Numbered from the stretch's first letter, positions 8,068-17,395 are shown. The stretch is DNA of 61,945 nucleotides from Mycolicibacterium iranicum (GCF_014190915.1 NZ_JACHVU010000019.1:1-61945); one strand, 5' to 3'. The notes: generated by a model from the sequence alone, not told the origin. Program-made: numbers and translations.

Positions 8068-8700
8068 TCAGACCCGGCGCACCCGCGCCAGCCAGGCCGG
8101 TTCGTCGACCACCGTGCCCACCGGCAGGCCCAGGGTCTCGGTGTGCACCGGCGTGACCACGCCGCGGTAGGTCGTGGTGTCGAGCGCCTCGATGTCCCAG
8201 CCGTCGGCGAACGCGTCGCGCAGAGTGCTTTCGCTGACCTCGGGGCCGAGCCCGCGCCCTGTGTCGGACAGCGCCAGCACGTGCACCACCGACCCTGGCC
8301 GGGTCGCGGCGTACAGGCTCTGTACGTAGCGCGCACGGTCGCTGTCGTCGAAGATGTGGAACAGGGCGCTGTCGATGATGGTGTCGTAGGTCGCGGCGCC
8401 GAGGGTCAGCGCGTCAGCCACCTCGAACCGGGCGTCCACCCCGCGGTCGCGCGCGTTGCGACGGGCCTGCTCGACCGCCGTGGGCGCCCCGTCGACACCG
8501 ACGACGTCATACCCCGCCGCGGCGAGCAGGAGGGTGTGTTCGCCGGTTCCGCAACCGACGTCGAGAACCCGCCCGGTGATCTGGCCGGCACGGTGCAGCC
8601 CGACGATGGCCGGTTGCGGTTCGCCGATGACCCACGGCGGAGTCTGACTCCGGTCCTTGTAGAAGTCGTCGAAACGGGAAAGGGTGGGTGTCAGATCCAT
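8068..8700 (-). CDS. class I SAM-dependent methyltransferase
   Basis: A 210-aa methyltransferase with the SAM-binding motif 'VLDVGCGTGEH' (motif I), an acidic residue after the second strand in 'VVGVDGA', and a post-I segment 'ARFEVADAL'. The N-terminal 'FDDFYKDRSQTPPWVIGEPQP' part is common in small actinobacterial methyltransferases of unknown substrate. ATG 8700 was chosen over an in-frame TTG at 8715. Its 3' end faces the end of the catabolic operon, and it is divergent from the next gene with 43 bases between. Confidence 0.82.
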   Translation of the reverse strand: MDLTPTLSRFDDFYKDRSQTPPWVIGEPQPAIVGLHRAGQITGRVLDVGCGTGEHTLLLAAAGYDVVGVDGAPTAVEQARRNARDRGVDARFEVADALTLGAATYDTIIDSALFHIFDDSDRARYVQSLYAATRPGSVVHVLALSDTGRGLGPEVSESTLRDAFADGWDIEALDTTTYRGVVTPVHTETLGLPVGTVVDEPAWLARVRRV

Positions 8701-8743
8701 ACCGCGAGTCTTCAACCTGAACCGAAGTTGAGGTCAATACCCG

Positions 8744-9130
8744 ATGGACACTCGGACAAACGTTGCCGATCGACTGTTCGGCGCGATCGAACGCAGCGAC
8801 ACTGCTGCCGTAGCGGACCTGTTCAGTCCGTCGATCGCCGTGTGGAAGAGCGGCGACACCCGGGACAACGACCACGTAAGGTCGGTCAAGATCATCGCCT
8901 GGTTCATCTCGGCCACCGCCGCCCGGCACTACGAGATCCTCGACCGCCGCCTCTTCGACGGCGGCTTCGTCCAGCAGCACGTCCTGCACGCCACCGCCCA
9001 CACCGGGGCGTCGATCGCCCTGCGTGTCTGCATCGTCATCCTGGTCGGAGCGGACGGCCTCATCACCCGCATCGACGAATACTTCGACCCGGCCCAGATC
9101 CAGCCCCTACTGGCCGGGGCCGCATCCTGA
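8744..9130 (+). CDS. SnoaL-like / nuclear transport factor 2-like protein
   Basis: A 128-aa protein with the layout of the NTF2/SnoaL-like cone fold: an N-terminal helix pair ('RLFGAIERSDTAAVADLFSP'), a central 'VWKSGDT' strand, and a C-terminal 'GLITRIDEYFDPAQ' segment typical of the fold. Members include ketosteroid isomerase-like enzymes and polyketide cyclases, but many have no known activity. Nothing in the sequence points to a substrate. Divergent from the methyltransferase gene. Confidence 0.72.
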   Translation: MDTRTNVADRLFGAIERSDTAAVADLFSPSIAVWKSGDTRDNDHVRSVKIIAWFISATAARHYEILDRRLFDGGFVQQHVLHATAHTGASIALRVCIVILVGADGLITRIDEYFDPAQIQPLLAGAAS

Positions 9131-9213
9131 GCCGGCGGCCCGGCATGTCCCGCCGAGTTCGGCACCCGGACAATCAGTTTGGTCACTCCAGAGACGACGA
9201 TTCCCCCCGCGGC

Positions 9214-9219
9214 TAACAT
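9214..9219 (+). promoter_or_regulatory. -10 element for leaderless transcription of the receiver-like gene
   Basis: TAACAT fits the mycobacterial -10 pattern TANNNT and ends 7 bases before the ATG at 9227. Transcription would then start at the A of the start codon, and no Shine-Dalgarno sequence is visible, as expected for a leaderless mRNA. Confidence 0.5.
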
Positions 9220-9226
9220 CGCGCGC

Positions 9227-9646
9227 ATGGCTGTGCCGTCTCCCGACTCCTCCCGGTCGCCGGGACCGCTACGGATTCTGGTGTACAGCGACAACCCCAG
9301 AACCAGGGAGCAGGTCCGGCTTGCGCTGGGCAAACGCATCCATCCGGAACTGCCGGAGCTGAGCTATGTCGAGGTCGCCACCGGGCCGATGGTCGTCCGG
9401 CACATGGACGAGGGCGGCTTCGACCTGGCGATCCTGGACGGCGAGGCAGCTCCGGTCGGCGGCATGGGGATCGCCAAGCAGCTCAAGGACGAAGTCGAGG
9501 ACTGCCCGCCGGTGCTCGTCCTCACGGGCCGACCGGATGACGCCTGGCTGGCCCGGTGGTCGCGCGCCGAAGCCGCGGTCCCCCACCCGATCGACCCGAT
9601 CCGGCTCGGCGACGCCGTCGTGTCGCTCCTGCGCGCCGCCGTCTAG
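9227..9646 (+). CDS. orphan response-regulator receiver-like protein (Rv3143-like)
   Basis: A 139-aa stand-alone receiver-fold protein with no output domain. The phospho-acceptor aspartate is likely the one in 'DLAILDGEA', and the Thr of 'VLTGR' fits the conserved Thr/Ser. Two features are atypical: the first strand has only one acid ('VYSDN'), and the conserved Lys before Pro is replaced by His ('VPHPIDP'). In M. tuberculosis a receiver-only gene, Rv3143, lies just ahead of the nuo operon, and this gene has the same place and size. The upstream in-frame GTG at 9179 is rejected in favour of the leaderless ATG. Confidence 0.82.
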   Translation: MAVPSPDSSRSPGPLRILVYSDNPRTREQVRLALGKRIHPELPELSYVEVATGPMVVRHMDEGGFDLAILDGEAAPVGGMGIAKQLKDEVEDCPPVLVLTGRPDDAWLARWSRAEAAVPHPIDPIRLGDAVVSLLRAAV

Positions 9647-9823
9647 CCCGGAACGCTGGTCAAGATCACCTAAAAATGTTGCCGCGCTTAGTCATTCGAG
9701 GCCATGCGGCATCGCCGGACGGCGCCAATAGCGATACTAACCAAAATGCGTGGCTTGCATCTCAAACAGGGCTAGGCTGTGGGCTAGCTCACATCGACAG
9801 CCCCCGAGGAGCTGCTACGCAGT
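9647..9823 (+). promoter_or_regulatory. nuo operon promoter and leader region
   Basis: This 177-base gap holds the only sizeable intergenic space ahead of nuoA. It is A/T-richer than the surroundings (for example CTAAAAATG near 9670 and GATACTAACCAAAATG near 9732). GAGGAG at 9806-9811 lies 12 bases before the nuoA ATG, which is long but usable. No convincing -35/-10 pair can be fixed by eye, so the transcription start is open. Confidence 0.4.
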
Positions 9824-10198
9824 ATGAATCTGTACACGCCGATCCTGGTGCTCGGAGCGATAGCTGCTGTGTTCGCCGTCGGATCGGTGGGGATCGCCCT
9901 GCTGATCGGGCCCCGGCGTTACAACCACGCCAAGCTCGAAGCCTACGAGTGCGGCATCGAGCCGATGGACCCGTCCGACCCTGCCGCCGCGGCCACCGGC
10001 CAACGGTTTCCGATCAAGTACTACCTGACGGCGATGTTGTTCATCGTCTTCGACATCGAGATCGTCTTTCTCTATCCGTGGGCGGTCGCATTCGACAATC
10101 TGGGCCTGTTCGCGCTGGTCGAGATGTTGTTGTTCATGGTCATCGTCTTCGTGGCCTACACCTACGTGTGGCGCCGAGGAGGTCTGCAATGGGATTAG
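9824..10198 (+). CDS. nuoA: NADH-quinone oxidoreductase subunit A
   Basis: A 124-aa membrane subunit of complex I with three predicted transmembrane helices (about 5-28, 65-88, 95-117). It has the conserved loop 'AYECGIEP' and the acidic helix motif 'FDIEIVFLYPW', whose acids belong to the quinone/proton coupling region in known enzymes. It anchors the peripheral arm together with NuoH, J and K. First gene of the 14-gene operon; it overlaps nuoB by 10 bases. Confidence 0.96.
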   Translation: MNLYTPILVLGAIAAVFAVGSVGIALLIGPRRYNHAKLEAYECGIEPMDPSDPAAAATGQRFPIKYYLTAMLFIVFDIEIVFLYPWAVAFDNLGLFALVEMLLFMVIVFVAYTYVWRRGGLQWD

Positions 10199-10743
10199 AG
10201 GAGAAGCTCCCCGGCGGCATCCTGCTGTCCACGGTGGAGAAGGTCGCCGGTTACGTCCGGAAAGGCTCGCTGTGGCCGGCGACCTTCGGCCTGGCCTGCT
10301 GCGCGATCGAGATGATGGCCACCGCCGGGCCGCGTTTCGACATCTCGCGGTTCGGCATGGAACGGTTCTCGGCGACGCCTCGCCAGGCGGATCTGATGAT
10401 CGTCGCAGGACGGGTGAGCCAGAAGATGGCGCCGGTGCTGCGTCAGATCTACGACCAGATGGCCGAGCCGAAGTGGGTGCTGGCCATGGGTGTCTGCGCG
10501 TCGTCGGGCGGCATGTTCAACAACTATGCGGTGGTGCAGGGTGTCGACCACGTGGTGCCCGTCGACATCTATCTGCCCGGTTGCCCGCCCCGGCCCGAGA
10601 TGCTGCTGCACGCCATCCTGAAACTGCACGACAAGATCCAGGAGATGCCACTCGGGGTGAACCGCGAGGAAGCGATCCGCGAGGCCGAGCACGCGGCGAT
10701 GGCTGTGACGCCGACGATCGAGCTGAAGGGCCTGTTGAGGTGA
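10189..10743 (+). CDS. nuoB: NADH-quinone oxidoreductase subunit B
   Basis: A 184-aa peripheral-arm subunit carrying cluster N2, the last iron-sulfur centre before quinone. The four ligands are visible: the adjacent pair Cys37-Cys38 in 'LACCAIEMM', Cys103 in 'GVCASSGG', and Cys132 in 'PGCPPRPE'. Length is normal. It starts inside the end of nuoA, and its TGA overlaps the nuoC ATG (TGATG). Confidence 0.97.
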   Translation: MGLEEKLPGGILLSTVEKVAGYVRKGSLWPATFGLACCAIEMMATAGPRFDISRFGMERFSATPRQADLMIVAGRVSQKMAPVLRQIYDQMAEPKWVLAMGVCASSGGMFNNYAVVQGVDHVVPVDIYLPGCPPRPEMLLHAILKLHDKIQEMPLGVNREEAIREAEHAAMAVTPTIELKGLLR

Positions 10744-11453
10744 TGGGCGGCGAAGAACAGACGGCACCGATGAGCGCGGACGGCACCGGCGACCCGGCCC
10801 CGGAGGTCATCGGGGTGCGTCGCGGCATGTTCGGCGTCAAGGGCAGCGGCGACACCTCCGGCTACGGGAGGTTGGTCCGCCCGGTGGCGCTGCCCGGCAG
10901 CAGCCCGCGGCCCTACGGGGGCTACTTCGACGAGGTCGTCGACGCGCTGGCCGCTGCTCTCGGCGAGGACGTCTTCGCCGAATCCGTCGAGCGGGTCGTG
11001 GTTTACCGCGACGAGCTGACCCTCGAGGTGACGCGCGCGCGTCTCGTCGAGGTGGCGCAGACGCTGCGCAACGACCCGGCTCTGCGGTTCGAACTGTGCC
11101 TGGGGGTCAGCGGTGTGCACTACCCCGGCGATACCGCGCGCGAACTGCATGCCGTCTATCCGCTGATGTCGATCACCCACAATCGCCGCGTGCGCGTGGA
11201 AGTGGCTGCTCCCGACGAAGATCCGCACATCCCCTCGCTGTTCGGGGTCTACCCGACCACCGATTGGCACGAGCGCGAGACCTACGACTTCTTCGGCATC
11301 ATCTTCGACGGGCACCCGTCGCTGACCAGGATCGAGATGCCCGACGACTGGGTGGGACATCCCCAGCGCAAGGACTATCCGCTGGGCGGGATCCCGGTCG
11401 AATACCACGGCGCCGAGATCCCGCCGCCCGACCAACGGAGGGCCTACCACTGA
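10743..11453 (+). CDS. nuoC: NADH-quinone oxidoreductase subunit C
   Basis: A 236-aa peripheral-arm subunit, separate from NuoD here (fused in E. coli). The 30-kDa-subunit signature region is 'HERETYDFFGIIFDGHPSLTRIEMPDDW' (within about 178-207), followed by 'RKDYPLGG'. The first 50 residues are a polar extension of low conservation. Start ATG overlaps the nuoB stop by one base, and the stop overlaps the nuoD ATG in the same way. Confidence 0.96.
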   Translation: MGGEEQTAPMSADGTGDPAPEVIGVRRGMFGVKGSGDTSGYGRLVRPVALPGSSPRPYGGYFDEVVDALAAALGEDVFAESVERVVVYRDELTLEVTRARLVEVAQTLRNDPALRFELCLGVSGVHYPGDTARELHAVYPLMSITHNRRVRVEVAAPDEDPHIPSLFGVYPTTDWHERETYDFFGIIFDGHPSLTRIEMPDDWVGHPQRKDYPLGGIPVEYHGAEIPPPDQRRAYH

Positions 11454-12781
11454 TGACCACTTCCCAGCGCCCACCCGAGCGTGTCGTCGTCGTCGGCGGC
11501 CAGGACTGGGACCAGGTCGTCATCGCTGCACGGCAGAACGCCGCCGAGCACGCCGGCGAGCGCATCGTGGTGAACATGGGCCCGCAGCATCCGTCCACCC
11601 ACGGGGTGCTGCGGCTGATCCTGGAGATCGAGGGCGAGACGATCGTCGAAGCGCGCTGCGGCATCGGCTACCTGCACACCGGCATCGAGAAGAACCTCGA
11701 ATACCGCACCTGGACCCAGGGCGTGACCTTCGTGACCCGAATGGACTATCTGTCACCGTTTTTCAACGAGACGGTGTACTGCCTGGGTGTGGAGAAGCTC
11801 CTCGGCGTCACCGAGGCGATCCCGGAACGGGCCTCCGTCATCCGGGTCATGATGATGGAGCTCAACCGCATCTCCAGCCACCTGGTCGCCCTGGCGACCG
11901 GCGGCATGGAGCTCGGCGCAATGACCGCGATGTTCCTGGGTTTCCGCGAGCGCGAGCTGATCCTCTCGGTGTTCGAAACCATTACCGGGCTGCGGATGAA
12001 CAACGCCTACATCCGGCCGGGTGGGGTCGCTGCCGACCTTCCGGACGAGGGTCTCCCGCAGATCCGCGACCTGCTCACGCTGTTGCCGACGCGGCTGCGC
12101 GACATGGAGAACCTGCTCAACGAGAACTACATCTGGAAGGCCCGCACCCAGGGCATCGGCTACCTGGACCTCACCGGGTGCATGGCGCTCGGGATCACCG
12201 GGCCCGTACTCCGCTCCACCGGGCTGCCGCACGACCTGCGCAAGTCGCAGCCCTACTGCGGTTACGAGACATACGATTTCGACGTCGTCACCGACGACGG
12301 GTGCGACTCCTACGGCCGTTACCTCATCCGGGTCAAGGAGATGCGCGAGTCGATCAAGATCGTCGAACAGTGCGTGGAGAGACTCGAACGCCTCGCCGGC
12401 AAGCCCGTCATGATCACCGACAAGAAGCTCGCCTGGCCCGCCGATCTGAAGGTCGGGCCCGACGGGCTGGGCAATTCTCCCGAACACATCGCCAAGATCA
12501 TGGGCCACTCGATGGAAGGCCTCATCCACCACTTCAAGCTGGTCACCGAAGGCATCCGTGTCCCGGCGGGCCAGGTGTACACCGCGGTCGAATCTCCGCG
12601 CGGCGAACTGGGCGTCCACATGGTCTCCGACGGCGGCACCCGTCCCTACCGGGTGCATTACCGGGACCCCTCGTTCACGAATCTTCAAGCGGTGGCAGCG
12701 ATGTGCGAGGGCGGGATGGTCGCCGACGCGATCACCGCCGTCGCGTCGATCGATCCTGTGATGGGCGGGGTGGACAGATGA
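11453..12781 (+). CDS. nuoD: NADH-quinone oxidoreductase subunit D
   Basis: A 442-aa (49-kDa type) subunit forming the quinone pocket with NuoB. 'MGPQHPSTHGVLR' near residue 41 carries the quinone-binding His on the conserved loop, and 'VESPRGELGVH' near the C-terminus is the family signature. It has an N-terminal extension of about 35 residues ahead of the conserved core, usual in mycobacteria. Overlaps nuoC by one base and nuoE by four. Confidence 0.97.
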   Translation: MTTSQRPPERVVVVGGQDWDQVVIAARQNAAEHAGERIVVNMGPQHPSTHGVLRLILEIEGETIVEARCGIGYLHTGIEKNLEYRTWTQGVTFVTRMDYLSPFFNETVYCLGVEKLLGVTEAIPERASVIRVMMMELNRISSHLVALATGGMELGAMTAMFLGFRERELILSVFETITGLRMNNAYIRPGGVAADLPDEGLPQIRDLLTLLPTRLRDMENLLNENYIWKARTQGIGYLDLTGCMALGITGPVLRSTGLPHDLRKSQPYCGYETYDFDVVTDDGCDSYGRYLIRVKEMRESIKIVEQCVERLERLAGKPVMITDKKLAWPADLKVGPDGLGNSPEHIAKIMGHSMEGLIHHFKLVTEGIRVPAGQVYTAVESPRGELGVHMVSDGGTRPYRVHYRDPSFTNLQAVAAMCEGGMVADAITAVASIDPVMGGVDR

Positions 12782-13692
12782 CCGTATTCCTCGAGCTGGG
12801 TCAACGGCCGGACGAGCCCGGACCGCCGATCCACGGCACGGCAACCTATCCCGGCGACGTGCTGGACCGCCTGTCGGTGGACGCCGCGACGATCATCGGC
12901 CGTTACCCGCAGTCCCGCTCCGCACTGCTGCCGCTGCTACACCTGGTGCAGGCCGAGGACGGATGCCTGACCCCCGCCGGAATCAGCTTCTGCGCCCGGC
13001 AATTGGACCTCACCGACGCCGAGGTGACCGCCGTCGCGACGTTCTACTCGATGTACCGCCGGACACCCACGGGTGAGTACCTGGTCGGGGTCTGCACGAA
13101 CACGCTGTGCGCCGTCATGGGCGGCGACGCGATCCTCGACAGTCTCGAGGCCCACCTCGACCTGCGTCCCGGCCAGACGACCGCCGACGGCATGGTCACC
13201 CTCGAACATGTCGAGTGCAACGCCGCCTGCGACTACGCCCCGGTGGTGATGGTCAACTGGGACTTCTTCGACAACCAGACACCGTCTTCGGCACGCGACC
13301 TCGTCGATGCGCTGCGCGCCGGCGAAAGGCCGACGCCCTCCCGCAGCGGAACACTGTGCACGTTCCGGGAGACCGCCAGAACCCTTGCCGGCCTTCCCGA
13401 TTCGGCGGGGGCGCCCGGTGCCGGCCCCGTGGGTGATGCCACCCTGGTGGGGCTGCGCTTCGCCCACGAGCACGAGATGGCGGCGCCGTCCGCCGGCGCC
13501 CCCACCGACTCCGTGTCGGGACAGTCCAGCGACGAGGCCGACGCCGCCGAGGCGGTGAAGAACGAGCCCGCCCCCGGCCCCGAGGCCAGCGTCCCCGCCC
13601 GGTCGGCGACCGAGGAAACCGACCCTAAAGCCGCGGCAACCGACACGGACACCGACGCGGGCCCCGAGACCGACGGAGCGGATTCCCGATGA
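12778..13692 (+). CDS. nuoE: NADH-quinone oxidoreductase subunit E with acidic C-terminal tail
   Basis: A 304-aa subunit of the NADH-dehydrogenase module. The [2Fe-2S] N1a ligands are Cys106, Cys111, Cys147 and Cys151, exactly the C-x4-C-x35-C-x3-C spacing of the family. Typical NuoE is about 160-250 aa; here residues from about 215 onward form a low-complexity tail rich in Ala, Pro, Asp, Glu and Thr with no recognisable domain. The frame continues cleanly to the nuoF overlap (ATGA), so the tail is translated, not a frameshift. Confidence 0.96.
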   Translation: MTVFLELGQRPDEPGPPIHGTATYPGDVLDRLSVDAATIIGRYPQSRSALLPLLHLVQAEDGCLTPAGISFCARQLDLTDAEVTAVATFYSMYRRTPTGEYLVGVCTNTLCAVMGGDAILDSLEAHLDLRPGQTTADGMVTLEHVECNAACDYAPVVMVNWDFFDNQTPSSARDLVDALRAGERPTPSRSGTLCTFRETARTLAGLPDSAGAPGAGPVGDATLVGLRFAHEHEMAAPSAGAPTDSVSGQSSDEADAAEAVKNEPAPGPEASVPARSATEETDPKAAATDTDTDAGPETDGADSR

Positions 13693-15014
13693 CGTCGCTG
13701 ACGCCTGTGCTGAGCCGGTTCTGGGACGAACCCGAGCCCTGGTCGTTGCAGACGTACCGCCGCCATGGTGGGTACGAGGCACTGGCGCGCGCCCTGGCGG
13801 TGAGCCCCGACGAGGTGATCACCACGGTCAAGGACTCCGGCCTGCGCGGGCGCGGCGGAGCGGGTTTCCCGACCGGGACGAAATGGTCCTTCATCCCCCA
13901 GGGCGATGAGGGTGCGGCGGCCAAACCGCACTATCTGGTGGTCAACGCCGACGAATCCGAACCGGGGACGTGCAAAGACATCCCGCTGATGATGACGACG
14001 CCGCACTTCCTGGTGGAGGGCGCCATCATCGCCGCCTACGCCATCCGGGCCCACCACGCCTTCATCTATCTGCGCGGCGAAGTCGTCCCGGTGCTGCGGC
14101 GGTTGCAGGCCGCGGTCGCCGAGGCGTACGCCGCGGGCCATCTGGGCTCCGACATCCACGGCTCGGGTTTCGATCTGGAGCTGGTCGTGCACGCCGGAGC
14201 GGGCGCCTACATCTGCGGCGAGGAGACGGCGCTGCTGGACTCCCTGGAGGGCAGGCGCGGTCAGCCGCGACTGCGGCCTCCCTTCCCCGCCGTCGCCGGC
14301 CTCTACGCATGCCCGACGGTGGTCAACAACGTCGAATCCATCGCGAGCGTCCCCCCGATCCTGCTCAACGGTGTCGACTGGTTCCGTTCCATGGGATCGG
14401 AGAAATCACCCGGGTTCACGCTGTACTCGCTGTCGGGTCACGTCACCAGGCCGGGGCAGTACGAGGCCCCGCTGGGCATCACGCTGCGTGAGCTGCTGGA
14501 CTACGCGGGCGGCGTGCGCGCCGGCCACGAACTGAAGTTCTGGACACCCGGCGGCTCGTCCACCCCGCTGCTGACCGCCGAACACCTCGACGTGCCACTG
14601 GATTACGAGGGTATGGCCGGCGTCGGCTCCATGCTCGGCACCAAAGCGCTGCAGATCTTCGACGAGACCACCTGCGTCGTGCGGGCCGTGCGGCGCTGGA
14701 CGCAGTTCTACGCGCACGAATCCTGCGGCAAGTGCACACCGTGCCGGGAGGGCACCTACTGGCTGGCCCAGATCTACGAGCGGTTGGAGACGGGCGCGGG
14801 CACCGAGGCAGACCTGGACAAGCTCCTCGACATCGCCGACAACATCTTCGGCAAGTCGTTCTGCGCCCTGGGCGACGGTGCCGCGAGTCCGATCGTGTCG
14901 TCGCTGAAGTACTTCCGCGGTGAGTACGAGGCGCACCTCGATCCCGCGGCCGCGGGATGCCCGTTCGATCCTTATGCCTCGATGCTCGTCGCGCCGGAAG
15001 GGGTGGGTGCATGA
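13689..15014 (+). CDS. nuoF: NADH-quinone oxidoreductase subunit F
   Basis: A 441-aa flavoprotein subunit that oxidises NADH. 'GRGGAGFPTG' is the NADH/FMN glycine-rich loop, and 'GAYICGEETALLDSLEG' is the second FMN/NADH segment. Cluster N3 ligands are Cys346, Cys349, Cys352 and Cys392 (C-x2-C-x2-C-x39-C). Length is normal. Overlaps nuoE and nuoG by four bases each. Confidence 0.97.
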   Translation: MTSLTPVLSRFWDEPEPWSLQTYRRHGGYEALARALAVSPDEVITTVKDSGLRGRGGAGFPTGTKWSFIPQGDEGAAAKPHYLVVNADESEPGTCKDIPLMMTTPHFLVEGAIIAAYAIRAHHAFIYLRGEVVPVLRRLQAAVAEAYAAGHLGSDIHGSGFDLELVVHAGAGAYICGEETALLDSLEGRRGQPRLRPPFPAVAGLYACPTVVNNVESIASVPPILLNGVDWFRSMGSEKSPGFTLYSLSGHVTRPGQYEAPLGITLRELLDYAGGVRAGHELKFWTPGGSSTPLLTAEHLDVPLDYEGMAGVGSMLGTKALQIFDETTCVVRAVRRWTQFYAHESCGKCTPCREGTYWLAQIYERLETGAGTEADLDKLLDIADNIFGKSFCALGDGAASPIVSSLKYFRGEYEAHLDPAAAGCPFDPYASMLVAPEGVGA

Positions 15015-17395
15015 CCCTCGCTGAGAGTGACCAGGCGGCGCCGCCGGTCGAGATGATCACCCTCACGATCGATGATCACGAGATCAGCGTTCCCAAGGGC
15101 ACTTTGGTGATCCGGGCCGCCGAGTTGATGGGTGTGCAGATCCCCAGATTCTGCGACCACCCGCTGCTCGATCCCGTCGGTGCGTGCAGGCAGTGCCTGG
15201 TCGAGGTCGAGGGTCAGCGCAAACCACTGGCGTCGTGCACGACGACCGTCTCACCGGACATGGTGGTGCGAACCCAGTTCACGTCCGAGGCCGCCGACAA
15301 GGCCCAGCACGGCGTGATGGAGCTGCTGCTCATCAACCATCCGCTGGACTGCCCCGTCTGCGACAAGGGTGGCGAGTGCCCCCTGCAGAACCAGGCCATG
15401 TCCAACGGACGCACCGAGACCCGCTTCGAGGACGTGAAGCGCACCTTTCCCAAACCGATCAACATCTCGTCGCAGGTGCTGCTCGACCGGGAACGGTGCG
15501 TGCTGTGTGCCCGGTGCACGCGGTTCTCCGACCAGATCGCCGGCGATCGCTTCATCGATCTGCTGGAACGCGGTGCGCGCCAACAGGTGGGCATCGCGCC
15601 CGGAGAACCGTTCCAGTCGTACTACTCCGGCAACACCGTGCAGATCTGCCCGGTGGGGGCCCTGACCGGAACGGCGTATCGGTTCCGCGCCCGACCGTTC
15701 GATCTGGTCTCCAGCCCCAGTGTCTGCGAGCACTGTGCCTCCGGTTGCGCGCAACGCACCGACCACCGGCGCGGCAAGGTGCTGCGGCGGCTGGCCGGTG
15801 ACGACCCCGAGGTCAACGAGGAATGGAACTGCGACAAGGGCCGGTGGGCGTTCACCTATGCCACGGCCGGAGACCGCCTCACCACGCCGTTGGTCCGCGA
15901 AGACGGCGCGTTGCGCCCCGCCTCCTGGTCTGAGGCGCTCGGGGTGGCAGCGGCGGGCCTGGCCGCGGCAGCCGGGAGGGCCGGCGTACTGGTCGGGGGG
16001 CGCTCGACGTCCGAGGAGTCCTACGCCTACGCGAAGTTCGCCCGGATGGTGCTGGGCACCAACGACATCGACTTCCGCTCGCGGCCGCACAGCGCCGAGG
16101 AAGCAGACTTTTTGGCCGCGCAGATCGCGGGCCGTCCGATGACCGTCACCTATTCCGACCTCGAGAGCGCCCCCGCCGTACTGCTGGCCGGGCTCGAGCC
16201 CGAAGAGGAGTCCCCCATCGTCTTCCTCCGGCTGCGCAAGGCCGTCCGCAAGCGGGGACTGCAGGTGATGTCGGTGGCGCCGTGGGCAAGCCGCAGTCTG
16301 GGCAAGCTCTCGGGACGGCTGATCAGGACAGCTCCGGGCGGTGAGGCGGCGGCGCTGAACGCGTTGTCCGACGACGGCCTGCTCGTTCTGCCGGGGTCGC
16401 TGATACTTCTCGGCGAACGTCTCGCGACATCACCGGGCGCGTTGTCGGCGGCCGCGCGGCTCGCGGAGTCGACCGGAGCCCGCCTGGCCTGGATCCCCCG
16501 CCGCGCCGGCGACCGCGGCGCAGTGGAGGCGGGAGCGCTACCCAACCTGCTGCCCGGCGGGCGGCCCGTCGACGACGTCACCGCCCGCGAACAGACCGCT
16601 GCGGCATGGCATGTCGACGGTCTGCCCACCTCCCCCGGCCGGGACACCCTGGGAATCCTGGCCGCCGCCCGCGACGGCGCACTCGACGCACTGCTGATCG
16701 GCGCCGTCGACGTTGAGGATCTCCCGGACCCACAGGCCGCGCTCGGCGCGCTCGACCACACCCCGTTCGTCGTGAGCCTGGAACTGCGGCACAGCGCCGT
16801 CACCGCACGCGCCGACGTCGTGTTCCCGGTGGCGCCCGTGGTAGAGAAGGGCGGGTCGTTCCTCGACTGGGAGGGTCGTTCACGTCCCTTCGAGCCGGCA
16901 CTGCAGACCAATGCGGTCAGCGATCTGCGGGTCCTGACGATGATCGCCGACGAGATCGGAGTGGACCTCGGCCTTCCGAGCGCCTCGGCGGCCGCCGAGG
17001 AGCGGGGTCGCCTCGGGCTGTGGTCGGGTGCGCGTCCGGCGGCCCCCGCCGTCCCGGCCTCGCCCGCAGCACCCGACGCCGGTCAGGCGGTCCTGGCCGG
17101 TTGGCGGATGCTGCTCGATGCGGGTCGGCTGCAGGACGGCGAACCGTACCTCGCCGGGACGGCCAGGACGCCGGTACTGCGGCTGTCCGCGGCGACAGCG
17201 ATCGAAATCGGCGTCGTGACGGGCGATCTGGTGACGGTGAGCACGCCGCACGGGGCCCTCACGCTGCCGTCGGAGATCACCGACATGGACGACCGTGTGG
17301 TGTGGGTGCCATTGAACTCGCCGGGCAGTCATGTCCACCGGACGCTGGGCGTGACGGCCGGGGCCGTGGTCTCGATCGGACGGGGGCGGCCGTGA
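15011..17395 (+). CDS. nuoG: NADH-quinone oxidoreductase subunit G
   Basis: A 794-aa subunit holding most of the electron-transfer chain of the peripheral arm. N1b ligands are Cys48, Cys59, Cys62, Cys76 (C-x10-C-x2-C-x13-C); 'HPLDCPVCDKGGEC' is the His/Cys set of N5; 'CVLCARC' with 'QICPVGALT' gives N4. The motif C-x2-C-x3-C-x27-C ('CEHCASGC' to 'WNC') shows that the off-path cluster N7, lost in many species, is kept. The C-terminal half is the molybdopterin-oxidoreductase-like domain without evident cofactor role. Confidence 0.96.
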   Translation: MTLAESDQAAPPVEMITLTIDDHEISVPKGTLVIRAAELMGVQIPRFCDHPLLDPVGACRQCLVEVEGQRKPLASCTTTVSPDMVVRTQFTSEAADKAQHGVMELLLINHPLDCPVCDKGGECPLQNQAMSNGRTETRFEDVKRTFPKPINISSQVLLDRERCVLCARCTRFSDQIAGDRFIDLLERGARQQVGIAPGEPFQSYYSGNTVQICPVGALTGTAYRFRARPFDLVSSPSVCEHCASGCAQRTDHRRGKVLRRLAGDDPEVNEEWNCDKGRWAFTYATAGDRLTTPLVREDGALRPASWSEALGVAAAGLAAAAGRAGVLVGGRSTSEESYAYAKFARMVLGTNDIDFRSRPHSAEEADFLAAQIAGRPMTVTYSDLESAPAVLLAGLEPEEESPIVFLRLRKAVRKRGLQVMSVAPWASRSLGKLSGRLIRTAPGGEAAALNALSDDGLLVLPGSLILLGERLATSPGALSAAARLAESTGARLAWIPRRAGDRGAVEAGALPNLLPGGRPVDDVTAREQTAAAWHVDGLPTSPGRDTLGILAAARDGALDALLIGAVDVEDLPDPQAALGALDHTPFVVSLELRHSAVTARADVVFPVAPVVEKGGSFLDWEGRSRPFEPALQTNAVSDLRVLTMIADEIGVDLGLPSASAAAEERGRLGLWSGARPAAPAVPASPAAPDAGQAVLAGWRMLLDAGRLQDGEPYLAGTARTPVLRLSAATAIEIGVVTGDLVTVSTPHGALTLPSEITDMDDRVVWVPLNSPGSHVHRTLGVTAGAVVSIGRGRP

